DNA from: Rhizobium grahamii | GTDB lineage: Bacteria; Pseudomonadota; Alphaproteobacteria; Rhizobiales; Rhizobiaceae | NCBI RefSeq assembly: GCF_009498215.1 | Contig: NZ_CP043499.1 | Location: 682,001-746,000, forward strand | Reading direction: 5' to 3' | DNA: 64,000 bases | Shown here: positions 18,142 to 27,468 of the stretch, one piece after another | How positions within the stretch are numbered: the stretch's first letter is position 1 | Layout of the letters: the number at the start of each line of letters is the position of its first letter | The notes under the pieces: model-generated | The model's input: only the letters and a program-made list of their open reading frames with translations | Database searches by the model: none | Told to the model about the DNA's origin: nothing | Made by a program: the position numbers and the translations under genes

Positions 18142-19034
18142 ATGCGCTTTGACTTGACCGATCTCCGCCTGTTTCTTCAAGTCGTCGAGGCGGAGAGCAT
18201 CACACAGGGAGCAGAGCGGGCAGGGATGGCCTTGCCATCAGCGAGTGCCCGTATTCGGGGTATGGAGGAAATGAGTAGGGTCTCGCTACTTGACCGAGGC
18301 GCGCGCGGGGTTCGCCCGACCGCCGCCGGCGAAGCGCTTGCTCATCACGCGCGCATCGTTCTCGGGCAGATGGAACAGATGCGGGGCGACCTCCAACTTT
18401 ATGCGCGCGGCCTGCGAGGCAAGATCCGGATTTTGTCGGGCAGAGCCGCAATGGCTCATCTTCCTGATACGCTACGCCGATACCTGCTGGCGCATCCGAC
18501 AATCGACATCGACCTTGAGGAGCGGCAAAGCCCCGATGTCGTCGCAGCGGTGGCCGGAGGCCATGCCGACCTCGGCATCGCCGCCGACACGACTGATACG
18601 GGAACACTTGAAACCCGGCCGTTCGAAATCGATCGCCTGGTGTTGATCACCCCGGCGACCATGCTTTCGCCAGCCGCGACGAGGTGGCGTTTGCCCAGGT
18701 GCTGGACCAGCCATTCATCGGTCTCCCGGCCGAGAGCGCGCTGCAGGGGCATCTGGCCACCCATGCTGCCCGGGAAGGCAAGCCCTTCAAATTGCGCGTT
18801 CGCCTCGACAGTTTCGAGGACATTTGCGCGATGGTGAGCAGCGGCGTCGGGCTCGCCATTGTGCCCGAGGTCTACGCGCGGAGGTACGAGGCGGTGATGG
18901 CTTTCCGGATCGTGGCGATAACGGACGGGTGGGCACTGCGGCACCTTCTCATCTGCGCGCGCAGTTTCGACGCGCTTCCGGTCCATGCCCGAGCGCTCGT
19001 CGAATATTTGTCGAATGACGCGGGTGATCGCTGA
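18142..19034 (+). pseudogene. LysR-family transcriptional regulator, frameshifted
   Basis: The winged-helix N-terminus (DLRLFLQVVEAESITQGAER, then GVRPTAAGEAL) and the first half of the effector domain are in one frame up to LVLITPA near 18656. The rest (FAQVLDQPFIGLP to SSGVGLAIVPEV and the end at 19034) is in the next frame. Adding one G to the GGCGACC at about 18655-18660 would restore LVLITPADHAFASRDEVAFAQ, a normal LysR sequence of about 297 aa. It is therefore either a recent pseudogene or an assembly error. The target is unknown; acnB follows by about 260 bp on the same strand. Confidence 0.8.
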
Positions 19035-19292
19035 GTGAACGCTGCGCCCGGCAGCGTGCTTGCACGACTTTGAAGAGGCAGCGTTCAATCCTGGAGGGAT
19101 CTGACCGGTAGAGCCTTGCGCCCCATGCTTAACCGATGAAATCCGCGAAATACCACTTTTTTACCCGAGAGAGTTTATCGTGCCGCGCGGTCTTGGTTGT
19201 CAGGGCAAAAGCCTGTAAGACCTCGACCGAACAAACCTGCCGCTCAGTGGCGCTGCGTTCCAGCGCCATACACTCATGACGTTGGAATTGCG

Positions 19293-22082
19293 ATGAACCT
19301 TTACGTGGATTATCTGGCCGAGATCAAAAGCAGAGAAACTCAGGGGCTCGCGCCCAAGCCGATCGATGATGGCGCGCTTACCGCTGAAATCATCACCTTG
19401 ATCGAGGATGCCGGCGGCGAATATCGCGCCGATGCGCTGAAATTCTTCATCTACAACACGCTGCCGGGTACGACGAGTGCCGCTGGCGTCAAGGCCGCCT
19501 TCCTCAAGAAGATCATTCTTGGCGACACCATCGTCCCTGAGATCACCCCCAAATTCGCCCTCGAGCTGCTGTCGCACATGAAGGGTGGCCCGTCGGTGGG
19601 AGTGCTGCTCGACGTCGCGCTCGGCAACGATGCCGAAATTGCCTGTCAGGCCGGCGACGTGCTGAAGACCCAGGTTTTCCTCTACGACGCCGACATGTTC
19701 CGCCTGCGCGATGCCTATAAGGCCGGTAATGTCGTCGCCAAGGACGTTCTCGAGAGCTACGCCAAGGCCGAATTCTTCACCAAGCTTCCCGATGTCGAGG
19801 ACGAGATCAAGGTCGTGACCTTCATCGCCGCCGAAGGCGACATCTCGACCGACCTTCTGTCTCCCGGCAACCAGGCACATTCGCGCTCCGACCGCCAGTT
19901 GCATGGCCAGTGCATGATCACGCCTGAGGCCCAGGCCGAGATCGTCGCGCTTCAGCAGCAGCACCCAGACAAGCGGGTGATGATGATTGCCGAAAAGGGC
20001 ACGATGGGCGTTGGTTCCTCGCGCATGTCCGGCGTCAACAACGTGGCGCTGTGGACCGGCAAGCAGGCCAGCCCCTACGTTCCCTTCGTCAACTTCGCCC
20101 CGGTCGTTGCCGGCACCAACGGCATCTCGCCGATCTTCGCGACCACGGTCGACGTCACCGGCGGCATCGGCCTCAACCTGAAGAACTGGGTCAAGAAGCT
20201 CGACGACAGCGGCAAGCCTATCCTCAACAATGATGGTAACCCGATCCTCGAGCAGAAGTTCTCGGTCGAGACCGGCACCGTGCTGAAGATCGACGCGAAG
20301 AACAAGAAGCTGCGCGACGAAGCTGGCAACGAGCTGGTCGACGTCGCCTCTTCCTTCACGCCGCAGAAGATGGAGTTCATGAAGGCTGGCTCGTCCTACG
20401 CCATCGTCTTCGGCAAGAAGCTCCAGACATTCGCCGCCCAGACGCTCGGCATCGAAGCAACGCCGGTCTTCGCGCCGAACAAGGAAATCGCGATCGAGGG
20501 CCAGGGCCTGACGGCGGTCGAGAAGATCTTCAACCGCAACGCTGTTGGCGTGACGCCCGGCAAGGTGCTGCATGCCGGCTCCGACGTTCGCGTCAAGGTC
20601 AACATCGTCGGCTCGCAGGACACCACCGGCTTGATGACCGCGCAGGAACTGGAAGCGATGGCGGCCACCGTCATTTCGCCGCTGGTCGACGGCGCCTACC
20701 AGTCGGGCTGCCACACCGCATCCGTATGGGACAAGAAGGCCCAGGCCAATATTCCGAAGCTCATGTCCTTCATGAACAACTTCGGCGTCATCACCGCCCG
20801 CGATCCGAAGGGTGTCTATCACTCGATGACCGACGTCATCCACAAGGTGTTGAACGACATCACTGTGGACGACTGGGACATCATCATCGGCGGCGACAGC
20901 CATACCCGCATGTCGAAGGGCGTCGCCTTCGGGGCTGACTCGGGCACTGTTGCGCTGGCGCTCGCCACCGGCGAAGCCACCATGCCGATCCCGCAGTCGG
21001 TCAAGGTCACCTTCAAGGGCACGATGCAGCCCTATATGGACTTCCGCGACGTCGTGCACGCCACCCAGGCGCAGATGCTCAAGCAGCACGGCGACAACGT
21101 CTTCCAGGGCCGCATCATCGAAGTCCATATCGGCACGCTGCTCGCCGACCAGGCCTTCACCTTCACCGACTGGACGGCCGAGATGAAGGCCAAGGCCTCC
21201 ATCTGCATTTCGGAAGACGAAACGCTGATCGAGTCGTTGGAAATCGCCAAGTCGCGCATGCAGATCATGATCGACAAGGGCATGGACAACGAGGCGCAGA
21301 CCCTGAAGGGCCTGATCGCCAAGGCCGATCGCCGCATCGCCGAAATCCGCTCGGGCGAAAAGCCGGCGCTGACGCCTGACGATAACGCGAAGTATTTCGC
21401 CGAAGTCGTCGTCGATCTCGACCTGATCGACGAGCCGATGATCGCCGACCCAGACGTCAACAATGCCGACGTCTCGCGCCGCTACACCCACGACACGATC
21501 CGCCCGGTCTCCTACTATGGCGGCACCAAGAAAGTCGACCTCGGCTTCGTCGGCTCCTGCATGGTGCACAAGGGCGACATGAAAATCGTCGCTCAGATGT
21601 TGAAGAACATCGAGAAGAACGAGGGCAAGGTCGAGTTCAAGGCGCCGCTCGTCGTCGCCGCTCCGACCTACAACATCATCGACGAGCTGAAGGCCGAAGG
21701 CGACTGGGAAATCCTCCAGAAGTATTCAGGCTTCGAATTCGACGATGTGAAGCCGAAGACATCGAACCGCACCGAGTACGAGAACATCCTCTATCTCGAG
21801 CGTCCGGGCTGCAACCTGTGCATGGGTAACCAGGAAAAGGCCGAGAAGGGCGACACCGTTCTCGCCACCTCGACCCGGCTGTTCCAGGGCCGCGTCGTTG
21901 AAGACACGGCGGAAAAGAAGGGCGAGTCGCTTCTCGCATCCACGCCGCTGGTGGTCCTCTCTGCGATTCTCGGCCGCACGCCGAGCATCGAAGAGTATCG
22001 CGTCGCCGTCGAAGGCATCAACCTGACGAAGTTCGCGCCGCCGAAGACCAAGCCGATCGACAGCCTTTCGGTTCACTACTGA
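19293..22082 (+). CDS. acnB: Aconitate hydratase B (bifunctional aconitase 2 / 2-methylisocitrate dehydratase)
   Basis: A 929-aa protein with the AcnB domain order: HEAT-like helical N-terminus, a swivel domain (FLSPG-type region near LLSPGNQAHSRSDRQLHG), then the catalytic domains. The iron-sulphur Cys residues are in GFVGSCMVHKGD and RPGCNLCMGNQ, matching E. coli Cys710, Cys769 and Cys772. GGDSHTRMSKG is the substrate-binding motif. It interconverts citrate and isocitrate in the TCA cycle and can act on 2-methylisocitrate. The ATG at 19293 gives the canonical N-terminus; an upstream open frame to 19197 adds nonfamily residues. Most alphaproteobacteria rely on AcnA, so this may be a second aconitase. 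Confidence 0.95.
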   Translation: MNLYVDYLAEIKSRETQGLAPKPIDDGALTAEIITLIEDAGGEYRADALKFFIYNTLPGTTSAAGVKAAFLKKIILGDTIVPEITPKFALELLSHMKGGPSVGVLLDVALGNDAEIACQAGDVLKTQVFLYDADMFRLRDAYKAGNVVAKDVLESYAKAEFFTKLPDVEDEIKVVTFIAAEGDISTDLLSPGNQAHSRSDRQLHGQCMITPEAQAEIVALQQQHPDKRVMMIAEKGTMGVGSSRMSGVNNVALWTGKQASPYVPFVNFAPVVAGTNGISPIFATTVDVTGGIGLNLKNWVKKLDDSGKPILNNDGNPILEQKFSVETGTVLKIDAKNKKLRDEAGNELVDVASSFTPQKMEFMKAGSSYAIVFGKKLQTFAAQTLGIEATPVFAPNKEIAIEGQGLTAVEKIFNRNAVGVTPGKVLHAGSDVRVKVNIVGSQDTTGLMTAQELEAMAATVISPLVDGAYQSGCHTASVWDKKAQANIPKLMSFMNNFGVITARDPKGVYHSMTDVIHKVLNDITVDDWDIIIGGDSHTRMSKGVAFGADSGTVALALATGEATMPIPQSVKVTFKGTMQPYMDFRDVVHATQAQMLKQHGDNVFQGRIIEVHIGTLLADQAFTFTDWTAEMKAKASICISEDETLIESLEIAKSRMQIMIDKGMDNEAQTLKGLIAKADRRIAEIRSGEKPALTPDDNAKYFAEVVVDLDLIDEPMIADPDVNNADVSRRYTHDTIRPVSYYGGTKKVDLGFVGSCMVHKGDMKIVAQMLKNIEKNEGKVEFKAPLVVAAPTYNIIDELKAEGDWEILQKYSGFEFDDVKPKTSNRTEYENILYLERPGCNLCMGNQEKAEKGDTVLATSTRLFQGRVVEDTAEKKGESLLASTPLVVLSAILGRTPSIEEYRVAVEGINLTKFAPPKTKPIDSLSVHY

Positions 22083-22088
22083 TAATTT

Positions 22089-22115
22089 CGCACTCGGGAA
22101 GCTCTCCCGAGTGCG
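22089..22115 (+). terminator. Rho-independent terminator after acnB
   Basis: A perfect 11-bp stem (CGCACTCGGGA with TCCCGAGTGCG) and a 5-base loop begin 7 bases after the acnB stop, followed by a T-rich stretch (TTGTTCTCTC). Confidence 0.8.
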
Positions 22116-22825
22116 TTGTTCTCTCAGGCGACATGAGATCGCCGGTAATGGTTGTCGTGTTGCCGCTGCTGCGGCGGCGCGGCAGTAAAGCGCGGTCATG
22201 ATTGGCGCGACATCGATCCCGTTGCGCCAAATGTCTGTCAAGTGCGCGTGCATGCAAACCGCAGAGGATCATCTTGAGGATTCTGTCGGTATTGCGCTTC
22301 TCCGACAGCATGGGCGCTCAAATTCTTCGACACCTGCGGACATGATCTCGATGCTGAGTGCCAGCACGCCCCGACTCCTGTCCGGCCGATGTTGAATGTA
22401 GTCGGTCACGGCCAAGCAGCGTCGAAGCCGCGGGCTCGGATTCGTCCCAGCTGTTCCGTCGCCATTGTGCGCCGAAGCGTCTTGCGTTCTCTTTAGTGCA
22501 ATCTTGGAGTGGGCCCAGTTCGGTGCCTCCGAAGACGCCGGCTACAAGTAAAATGCTTCCGGGTCCAGCCATTCTCGCCCTTCGGTGTTCCCGTCCCAAT
22601 CTTTGGGCCTTGGACTTTCACCACCACGCACGAGGAAGCAGAAGTCGGCGCGCTCGGCGTGATGTGAAATATATTTCCGATGATGAATTATATTGACTAT
22701 CAGTCCTGATTGCCCTCTACTGCCCTCATCGAACTTCGAGGAGGAAGTTCGGTTTCAACGCGATCAGCGGCGTCCGTGTGACGCCCTCGGGCTTTTGGGA
22801 GGGGCTTCGGCCTCGAGGAGGAATC
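22116..22825. other. Intergenic region upstream of the sugar operon, no supported gene
   Basis: About 710 bp. Open frames at 22318-22599 (-) and 22358-22696 (+) overlap each other antisense and show no motif or good ribosome site, so I do not support them. The last 150 bases become AT-rich (AAATATATTTCCGATGATGA at about 22667) and probably hold the promoter and SorC operator of the operon. Confidence 0.5.
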
Positions 22826-23854
22826 TTGCGCAAATTTATCGGCTCGACCGCCATGGCGGTTCTTGCAACCACGTTTCTGGCGGGCACTGCAGCGGCGGCA
22901 ACGGACAATCCGTTCCGTTGCAAGCCGGGCGAAAAATACGTGATGAACGTGATGGTCTCGGGCGTGGAATACTGGTTCCCCGTCTATGAAATGTTCAAGC
23001 AGGCCGGCCAGCAGTTCGGCTGCGAGACGGAATACACCGGCACGCCGGAATATGACGTCAACAAGCAGATCGCCAGCTTCGACCAGGCGCTGGCGCAGAA
23101 CCCGGCCGGGATTCTCGTCCATCCGATGAACTCCGATCCGTTCATCGAGCCGATCAATCGCGCCATCGGCCAGGGCACGGCGGTTGTCACCTTCGCCGCC
23201 GACTCGCCGCTGTCGAAGCGCGTTTCCTTCATTACCTCGGACAACACACGCGAAGGCACCTACGCCGCCGACGCGATTGCCGAGAAGATGGGCGGCAAGG
23301 GCGAATATGCGGTGCTCGAAAATCCGGGCCAGGACAACCACGACAAGCGCATCGCCGCCTTCATCAGCCGCATGGAGACGAAGTGGCCGGACATGAAGCT
23401 CGTCGGTCGCGCAGCCTCCAACCAGGATCCGACGAAGGCCTATCAGGGGCTTTCGAGCATCATCCAGGCCAATCCGAACCTTGGCGCTGTCTTCATGCCG
23501 GAGGCGAATTCGGCGATCGGCGCATCGCAGGCCAGCAAGGAAAACGGCGGCAAGGTGCTTGTCATGTGCGCCGACGTCAACGCCAACATCCTGGACATGA
23601 TCAAGGCCGGCGAAGTCTTCGGCTCGATCAATCCGAACCAGGGCATGCAAGGCTATATGGGCTTCATGCTGCTCTGGCTGGCCAAGCACCCCGAGCTGAT
23701 CGACCCGATGAACGACGCCAAGCGCTCCGGTTTCAACCCGATGAGTATTCCAGTCGTCGATAACGGGCTTTCGATCGTGACTGCCGAAAATGCCGACGAC
23801 TTCTACTGGGACAAGTACCTGAAGCGTCGCGGCACCAAGGGTATCGAGGAGTAA
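22826..23854 (+). CDS. Sugar/polyol ABC transporter, periplasmic binding protein (RbsB type)
   Basis: A 342-aa type I periplasmic-binding protein. The start is TTG 22826, which follows a near-perfect GAGGAGGAATC; the upstream ATG-like frame at 22778 lacks one. Residues 1-24 are a signal peptide ending in AGTAAAA. The body has the two-lobe pattern with NKQIASFDQALAQNPAGILVHP and MQGYMGFMLLWLA. It would bind a sugar or polyol in the periplasm and deliver it to the following ATPase and permease. The family is the ribose/galactose/AI-2 type; the ligand cannot be read. Confidence 0.85.
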   Translation: MRKFIGSTAMAVLATTFLAGTAAAATDNPFRCKPGEKYVMNVMVSGVEYWFPVYEMFKQAGQQFGCETEYTGTPEYDVNKQIASFDQALAQNPAGILVHPMNSDPFIEPINRAIGQGTAVVTFAADSPLSKRVSFITSDNTREGTYAADAIAEKMGGKGEYAVLENPGQDNHDKRIAAFISRMETKWPDMKLVGRAASNQDPTKAYQGLSSIIQANPNLGAVFMPEANSAIGASQASKENGGKVLVMCADVNANILDMIKAGEVFGSINPNQGMQGYMGFMLLWLAKHPELIDPMNDAKRSGFNPMSIPVVDNGLSIVTAENADDFYWDKYLKRRGTKGIEE

Positions 23855-23920
23855 CCTCCCGGGTACGCGCCATCCGCGTCATGCGGCGCGGATGGTGCTC
23901 CACGGAGGAGGAGGACGAAG

Positions 23921-25447
23921 ATGGCTGAACGGGTTCTGTCGATCCACGGCGTTAGCAAGCAATTCGGTGCTATCCAGGCGCTGACGAATGTCGATTTCAC
24001 CCTGGAGAAGGGGGAAGTCCACGCGTTGTGCGGCGAAAACGGCGCCGGGAAATCGACGCTCATGAACATCATTGCCGGCGTTGTGCAGCCGACCGAGGGC
24101 GAGATCCGGGTCGACGGCAGGGCTGTGCGGATATCGTCGCCTGCCGCCGCGCAGATGCTCGGCATCGGACTTGTCCACCAGGAAATCGCGCTTTGCCCGG
24201 ATGCGACAGTCGCCGAGAACATGTTCATGGCGGCCACCAACCGCCGCCGCTCGCCTTTCATGAACTATCGCGCGCTGGAGCGTGACGCGCAGGCTGTGAT
24301 GAACCGGCTTGCCGCCATCGACGTCCGCCGGAAGGTTGCAGACCTGCCCATTTCCAGCCAGCAGCTTGTCGAGATCGCCAAGGCGCTGACACTCGACTGC
24401 CGTGTGCTGATCCTCGACGAGCCGACCGCGGCCCTGACGGAAACCGAGGCGCAGCAGCTTTTCTCGATCATCCGCGATCTCAAGGCGAACGACATCTCGA
24501 TTATCTACATCAGCCACCGCATGGCTGAGATCTTCAGTCTCTGCGACCGGGTGACGGTCTTCCGCGATGGCCGCTACGTCTGCACCGATCGTATCGCTGA
24601 CGTGAGCCCGGATGATGTCGTTCGCCGCATGGTTGGCCGCGAGATCACGCAGCTTTATCCTGATAAGCTCGGACCGGTCGACGTCGGCGCTGAGACCATC
24701 CTGGAGGTTGACGGCCTGAGTGACGGTGAGCGGTTCCATGATGTGTGCTTTGACCTGCGCAAGGGTGAAATTCTGGGCATCGGCGGGCTTATCGGTTCCG
24801 GCCGTACGGAGATTGCCGAAGGCATTTGTGGACTTCGCTCACGCACTGCCGGCGCCATCCGCCTTCATGGTAAGCAGCAGGCGATCGGCACCTACGCGGA
24901 TGCGGTCAAGGCCGGCATTGTTTATCTCTCGGAAGACCGCAAGGGTTCCGGCGTGTTCCTGGAGATGTCGATCGCCCAGAATATTTCGGTGCTGAACCTC
25001 AAGGCGTTCACCAATCGCGCGGGCCTGCTCAACGGCCGTGCCGAAGCAGCGCTTGCAGAGGATTTCGCGCGCCGGCTCGGCGTGCGTATGGGCGGCGTCG
25101 AGGCACCGGTCAAGTCACTTTCAGGCGGCAACCAGCAGAAGGTGGCGATCGCCAAGCAGCTCGCCGTCAGGCCGAAAGTGATCCTGATGGACGAGCCGAC
25201 GCGGGGCATTGATGTCGGTGCCAAGACCGAGATCCACCGCCTGTTGCGAGAGCTTGCGCGTTCCGGCATCGGCATCGTCGTCATTTCGTCGGAGATGCCG
25301 GAACTGCTTGGGCTTTGCGATCGGGTTCTGGTGGTCAGGGAGGGGCGCATCGCGGGCGAACTCAGTGCAGACAATATGACGGAAGAGGCCGTGATCCGCC
25401 TGGCATCAGGGATCGGCACGGCAAGGACGGCAGATCATGCCGCGTGA
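23921..25447 (+). CDS. Sugar ABC transporter ATP-binding protein (double ATPase, RbsA/XylG type)
   Basis: A 508-aa protein with two fused ABC domains. The first has Walker A GENGAGKSTL (about residue 37), a signature-region SSQQLVEIAKAL and Walker B VLILDEPTAAL. The second has a degenerate Walker A (GLIGSGRTEI), signature LSGGNQQKVAIAKQL and Walker B VILMDEPTRGID. This is the standard CUT2 layout with one active and one degenerate site. It follows the binding protein by 66 bp and the ATG at 23921 has a GGAGGAGGA upstream. It energises import by the next gene product. Confidence 0.9.
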   Translation: MAERVLSIHGVSKQFGAIQALTNVDFTLEKGEVHALCGENGAGKSTLMNIIAGVVQPTEGEIRVDGRAVRISSPAAAQMLGIGLVHQEIALCPDATVAENMFMAATNRRRSPFMNYRALERDAQAVMNRLAAIDVRRKVADLPISSQQLVEIAKALTLDCRVLILDEPTAALTETEAQQLFSIIRDLKANDISIIYISHRMAEIFSLCDRVTVFRDGRYVCTDRIADVSPDDVVRRMVGREITQLYPDKLGPVDVGAETILEVDGLSDGERFHDVCFDLRKGEILGIGGLIGSGRTEIAEGICGLRSRTAGAIRLHGKQQAIGTYADAVKAGIVYLSEDRKGSGVFLEMSIAQNISVLNLKAFTNRAGLLNGRAEAALAEDFARRLGVRMGGVEAPVKSLSGGNQQKVAIAKQLAVRPKVILMDEPTRGIDVGAKTEIHRLLRELARSGIGIVVISSEMPELLGLCDRVLVVREGRIAGELSADNMTEEAVIRLASGIGTARTADHAA

Positions 25448-25469
25448 AGATGGAAGGGGAGAGACGGGC

Positions 25470-26459
25470 ATGGCGATCGATACGATGACGTCGGAAATAC
25501 AGAAGACAGGGGCGTGGAAACGCATCGGCACGATGCGCGAAGCGGGATTGATCGCAATCATCCTCGCCCTCTGCGTCGCCATGAGCTTTGCCTCGCCGTA
25601 CTTTCTGACGCTCGGCAACTTCCGCGCCCTGCTGATGAGCTTCTCGGTAGAGGGCATCGTCGTCGTCGGCATGACGATCCTTTTGATCGTCGGTGGCATC
25701 GATCTGGCTGTCGGCTCGGTCGTCTGCTTTGCCATGGTGCTTTCCGGCTCGCTGTTCCTTGCCGGGCTCGACCCGTGGACCGCATCGCTGATCGGCATCC
25801 TTGCCAGCGGCGTCATCGGCGCAATCATGGGCTTCTTCGTGACCGTGGTGGGGCTCAATCACTTCATCACCTCGCTTGCGGGCATGGTGATCGTGCGCGG
25901 GCTCTGCCTGATCATCACCAAGGGCACGCCGCTTTCGCTCTTCACACTGCCGGCCGGCTTCAAAGCCGTTGGTCAAGGCACGTTCTACGGTGTGCCGTAT
26001 GTCATCCTGATCTTCGTCGCCGTTGTCGTCCTCTTCGATTTCCTGCTGCGCCGGGCAACGGCATTCCGCAAGGTGTTCTACACCGGCAGCAACGAGAAGG
26101 CGGCGCTCTATTCCGGCATTAAGACCAACCAGGTGAAGTTCTGGGTCACGGTGCTCTGCTCCACGCTCGCAGGTGTCGCCGGGGTGATTTACATGTCCCG
26201 CTTCGGCGCCGCGACACCGACCTTCGGTGTTGGCATGGAGCTCAACATCATCGCGGCAGCGGTGATCGGTGGCGCCTCGCTCAACGGCGGTTCCGGCACC
26301 ATCCTCGGCGCCATCCTCGGCATTGCTTTGCTCTCGGTCGTCACCTCGTCGTTGATCCTGCTGAACGTATCCGTCTATTGGCAGGACATGATCAAGGGGT
26401 GCATTCTCCTTGCCGCCGTTTCCATCGATCATTTCCTGCACAAGCGGAAGGCCGTCTGA
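25470..26459 (+). CDS. Sugar ABC transporter permease (CUT2 family)
   Basis: A 329-aa membrane protein from ATG 25470, which has GGGGAG upstream; an earlier ATG at 25437 overlaps the ATPase gene. About eight to ten helices are visible, with the CUT2 motifs LIVGGIDLAVGS and AAVIGGASLNGGSGTILGAILG. It forms the channel as a homodimer because only one permease gene is present, unlike AI-2 (Lsr) systems that have two. It lies between the ATPase and the regulator with only a few bases separating them. Confidence 0.88.
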   Translation: MAIDTMTSEIQKTGAWKRIGTMREAGLIAIILALCVAMSFASPYFLTLGNFRALLMSFSVEGIVVVGMTILLIVGGIDLAVGSVVCFAMVLSGSLFLAGLDPWTASLIGILASGVIGAIMGFFVTVVGLNHFITSLAGMVIVRGLCLIITKGTPLSLFTLPAGFKAVGQGTFYGVPYVILIFVAVVVLFDFLLRRATAFRKVFYTGSNEKAALYSGIKTNQVKFWVTVLCSTLAGVAGVIYMSRFGAATPTFGVGMELNIIAAAVIGGASLNGGSGTILGAILGIALLSVVTSSLILLNVSVYWQDMIKGCILLAAVSIDHFLHKRKAV

Positions 26460-26460
26460 T

Positions 26461-27468
26461 ATGCCGATCGCCAGACTGAAACCCAAGACCACAGCGCCGC
26501 GCGAGGAAATCGTCATCGCGCGCCAGATGCACCAGGCGCTCGTGCTGCACTTTCTTGAAGGCCTGACCCAGGCGCAGATCGCCGACCAGCTCGGCATCTC
26601 GCATGCGACCGTCAACCGGTTGATCAAGCGTGGTCGCCAGCTCGGCCTCGTCGAGATCAAGATCAAGTCGCCGGTCGAGCCGCTGGTGGATATGGAAGAG
26701 CGGCTGCTCGCGCTTGGCGGCATCAGCCGCGCCGTCGTGGTGCCGACTGTTTCCGACAACCCGCAGACGGCACTTCAGGCGGTCGGCGAGGCGGCAGCCC
26801 GGCTGTTGATCGAAGAAATCGCCGATGGCGACACGATCTGCATCACCGGCGGCAAGGGTGTCAGCGCCGTCGTCGCCGGCCTGCAACCGGGCCGCCGCTT
26901 CGATGTCGAGGTTATTCCCGCGACCGGCTGCGTTCAAGGCAAGCACTATACCGACGTCAACCATGTCTCGACGCTGATGGCCGAGCGGCTGGGTGGCCGC
27001 TCCTATCAGATCCATGCACCGCTCTTTGCCGACAATGCCGAGCAGCGCGCGATGCTGATGGCCATGCGCTCCGTGGCCGATGTCTTCCAGCGGGCGCGAG
27101 AGGCGAAGGTTGCCGTCGTGGGCATCGGCTCGATCCTGAGCAGCGACTCGACCTATTACGACCTGCATCCATCATCGAGCACCGATCGCATGGCGATCGA
27201 GCACGCCGGCGCGAGTTCCGAACTGCTTGCACACCTGCTCGATGGCGCAGGCGAGCTTTGTGACTACAGCCTCAACCGGTCGCTGGTCTCGCTGACACTG
27301 GAGGAGTTTGCCTCGATCCCGACGAAGATCGGTGTCGCCAGCGGGTTGAACAAGGCGGGCTCCATCCTCAGCGTTCTCAGAGGCAATCATCTCGACACGC
27401 TGGTGACCGACGAGGCGACCGGGGCGCGCATTCTTGAAATAGCATCCGAGGAAGGACATCAGGCATGA
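26461..27468 (+). CDS. SorC/DeoR-type sugar-binding transcriptional regulator
   Basis: A 335-aa protein starting at ATG 26461, immediately after the permease stop. The HTH lies at about residues 33-60 (LEGLTQAQIADQLGISHATVNRL as one helix-turn-helix). The rest is the sugar-isomerase-like SorC effector domain that binds a phosphorylated sugar (ITGGKGVSAV and GIGSILSSDS). Members of this family (EryD, LsrR, SorC) repress or activate adjacent catabolic operons in response to the phosphorylated intermediate made by the local FGGY kinase. Its position inside the operon suggests autoregulation. Confidence 0.88.
   Translation: MPIARLKPKTTAPREEIVIARQMHQALVLHFLEGLTQAQIADQLGISHATVNRLIKRGRQLGLVEIKIKSPVEPLVDMEERLLALGGISRAVVVPTVSDNPQTALQAVGEAAARLLIEEIADGDTICITGGKGVSAVVAGLQPGRRFDVEVIPATGCVQGKHYTDVNHVSTLMAERLGGRSYQIHAPLFADNAEQRAMLMAMRSVADVFQRAREAKVAVVGIGSILSSDSTYYDLHPSSSTDRMAIEHAGASSELLAHLLDGAGELCDYSLNRSLVSLTLEEFASIPTKIGVASGLNKAGSILSVLRGNHLDTLVTDEATGARILEIASEEGHQA

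Noticed and set aside
19200..21569. 789-codon open frame antisense to acnB
   Set aside because: It mirrors the codon structure of acnB on the other strand, with no family motif and an Asp/Val/Leu-biased composition. acnB itself is unmistakable.
22358..22696. 112-codon frame upstream of the sugar operon
   Set aside because: Arg/Ser/Pro-rich, no ribosome site, overlapped by an opposite-strand frame of equal quality.
25362..26759. 465-codon minus-strand frame over the permease gene
   Set aside because: Low-complexity Asp/Glu/His/Arg protein, antisense to a well-supported permease and regulator.
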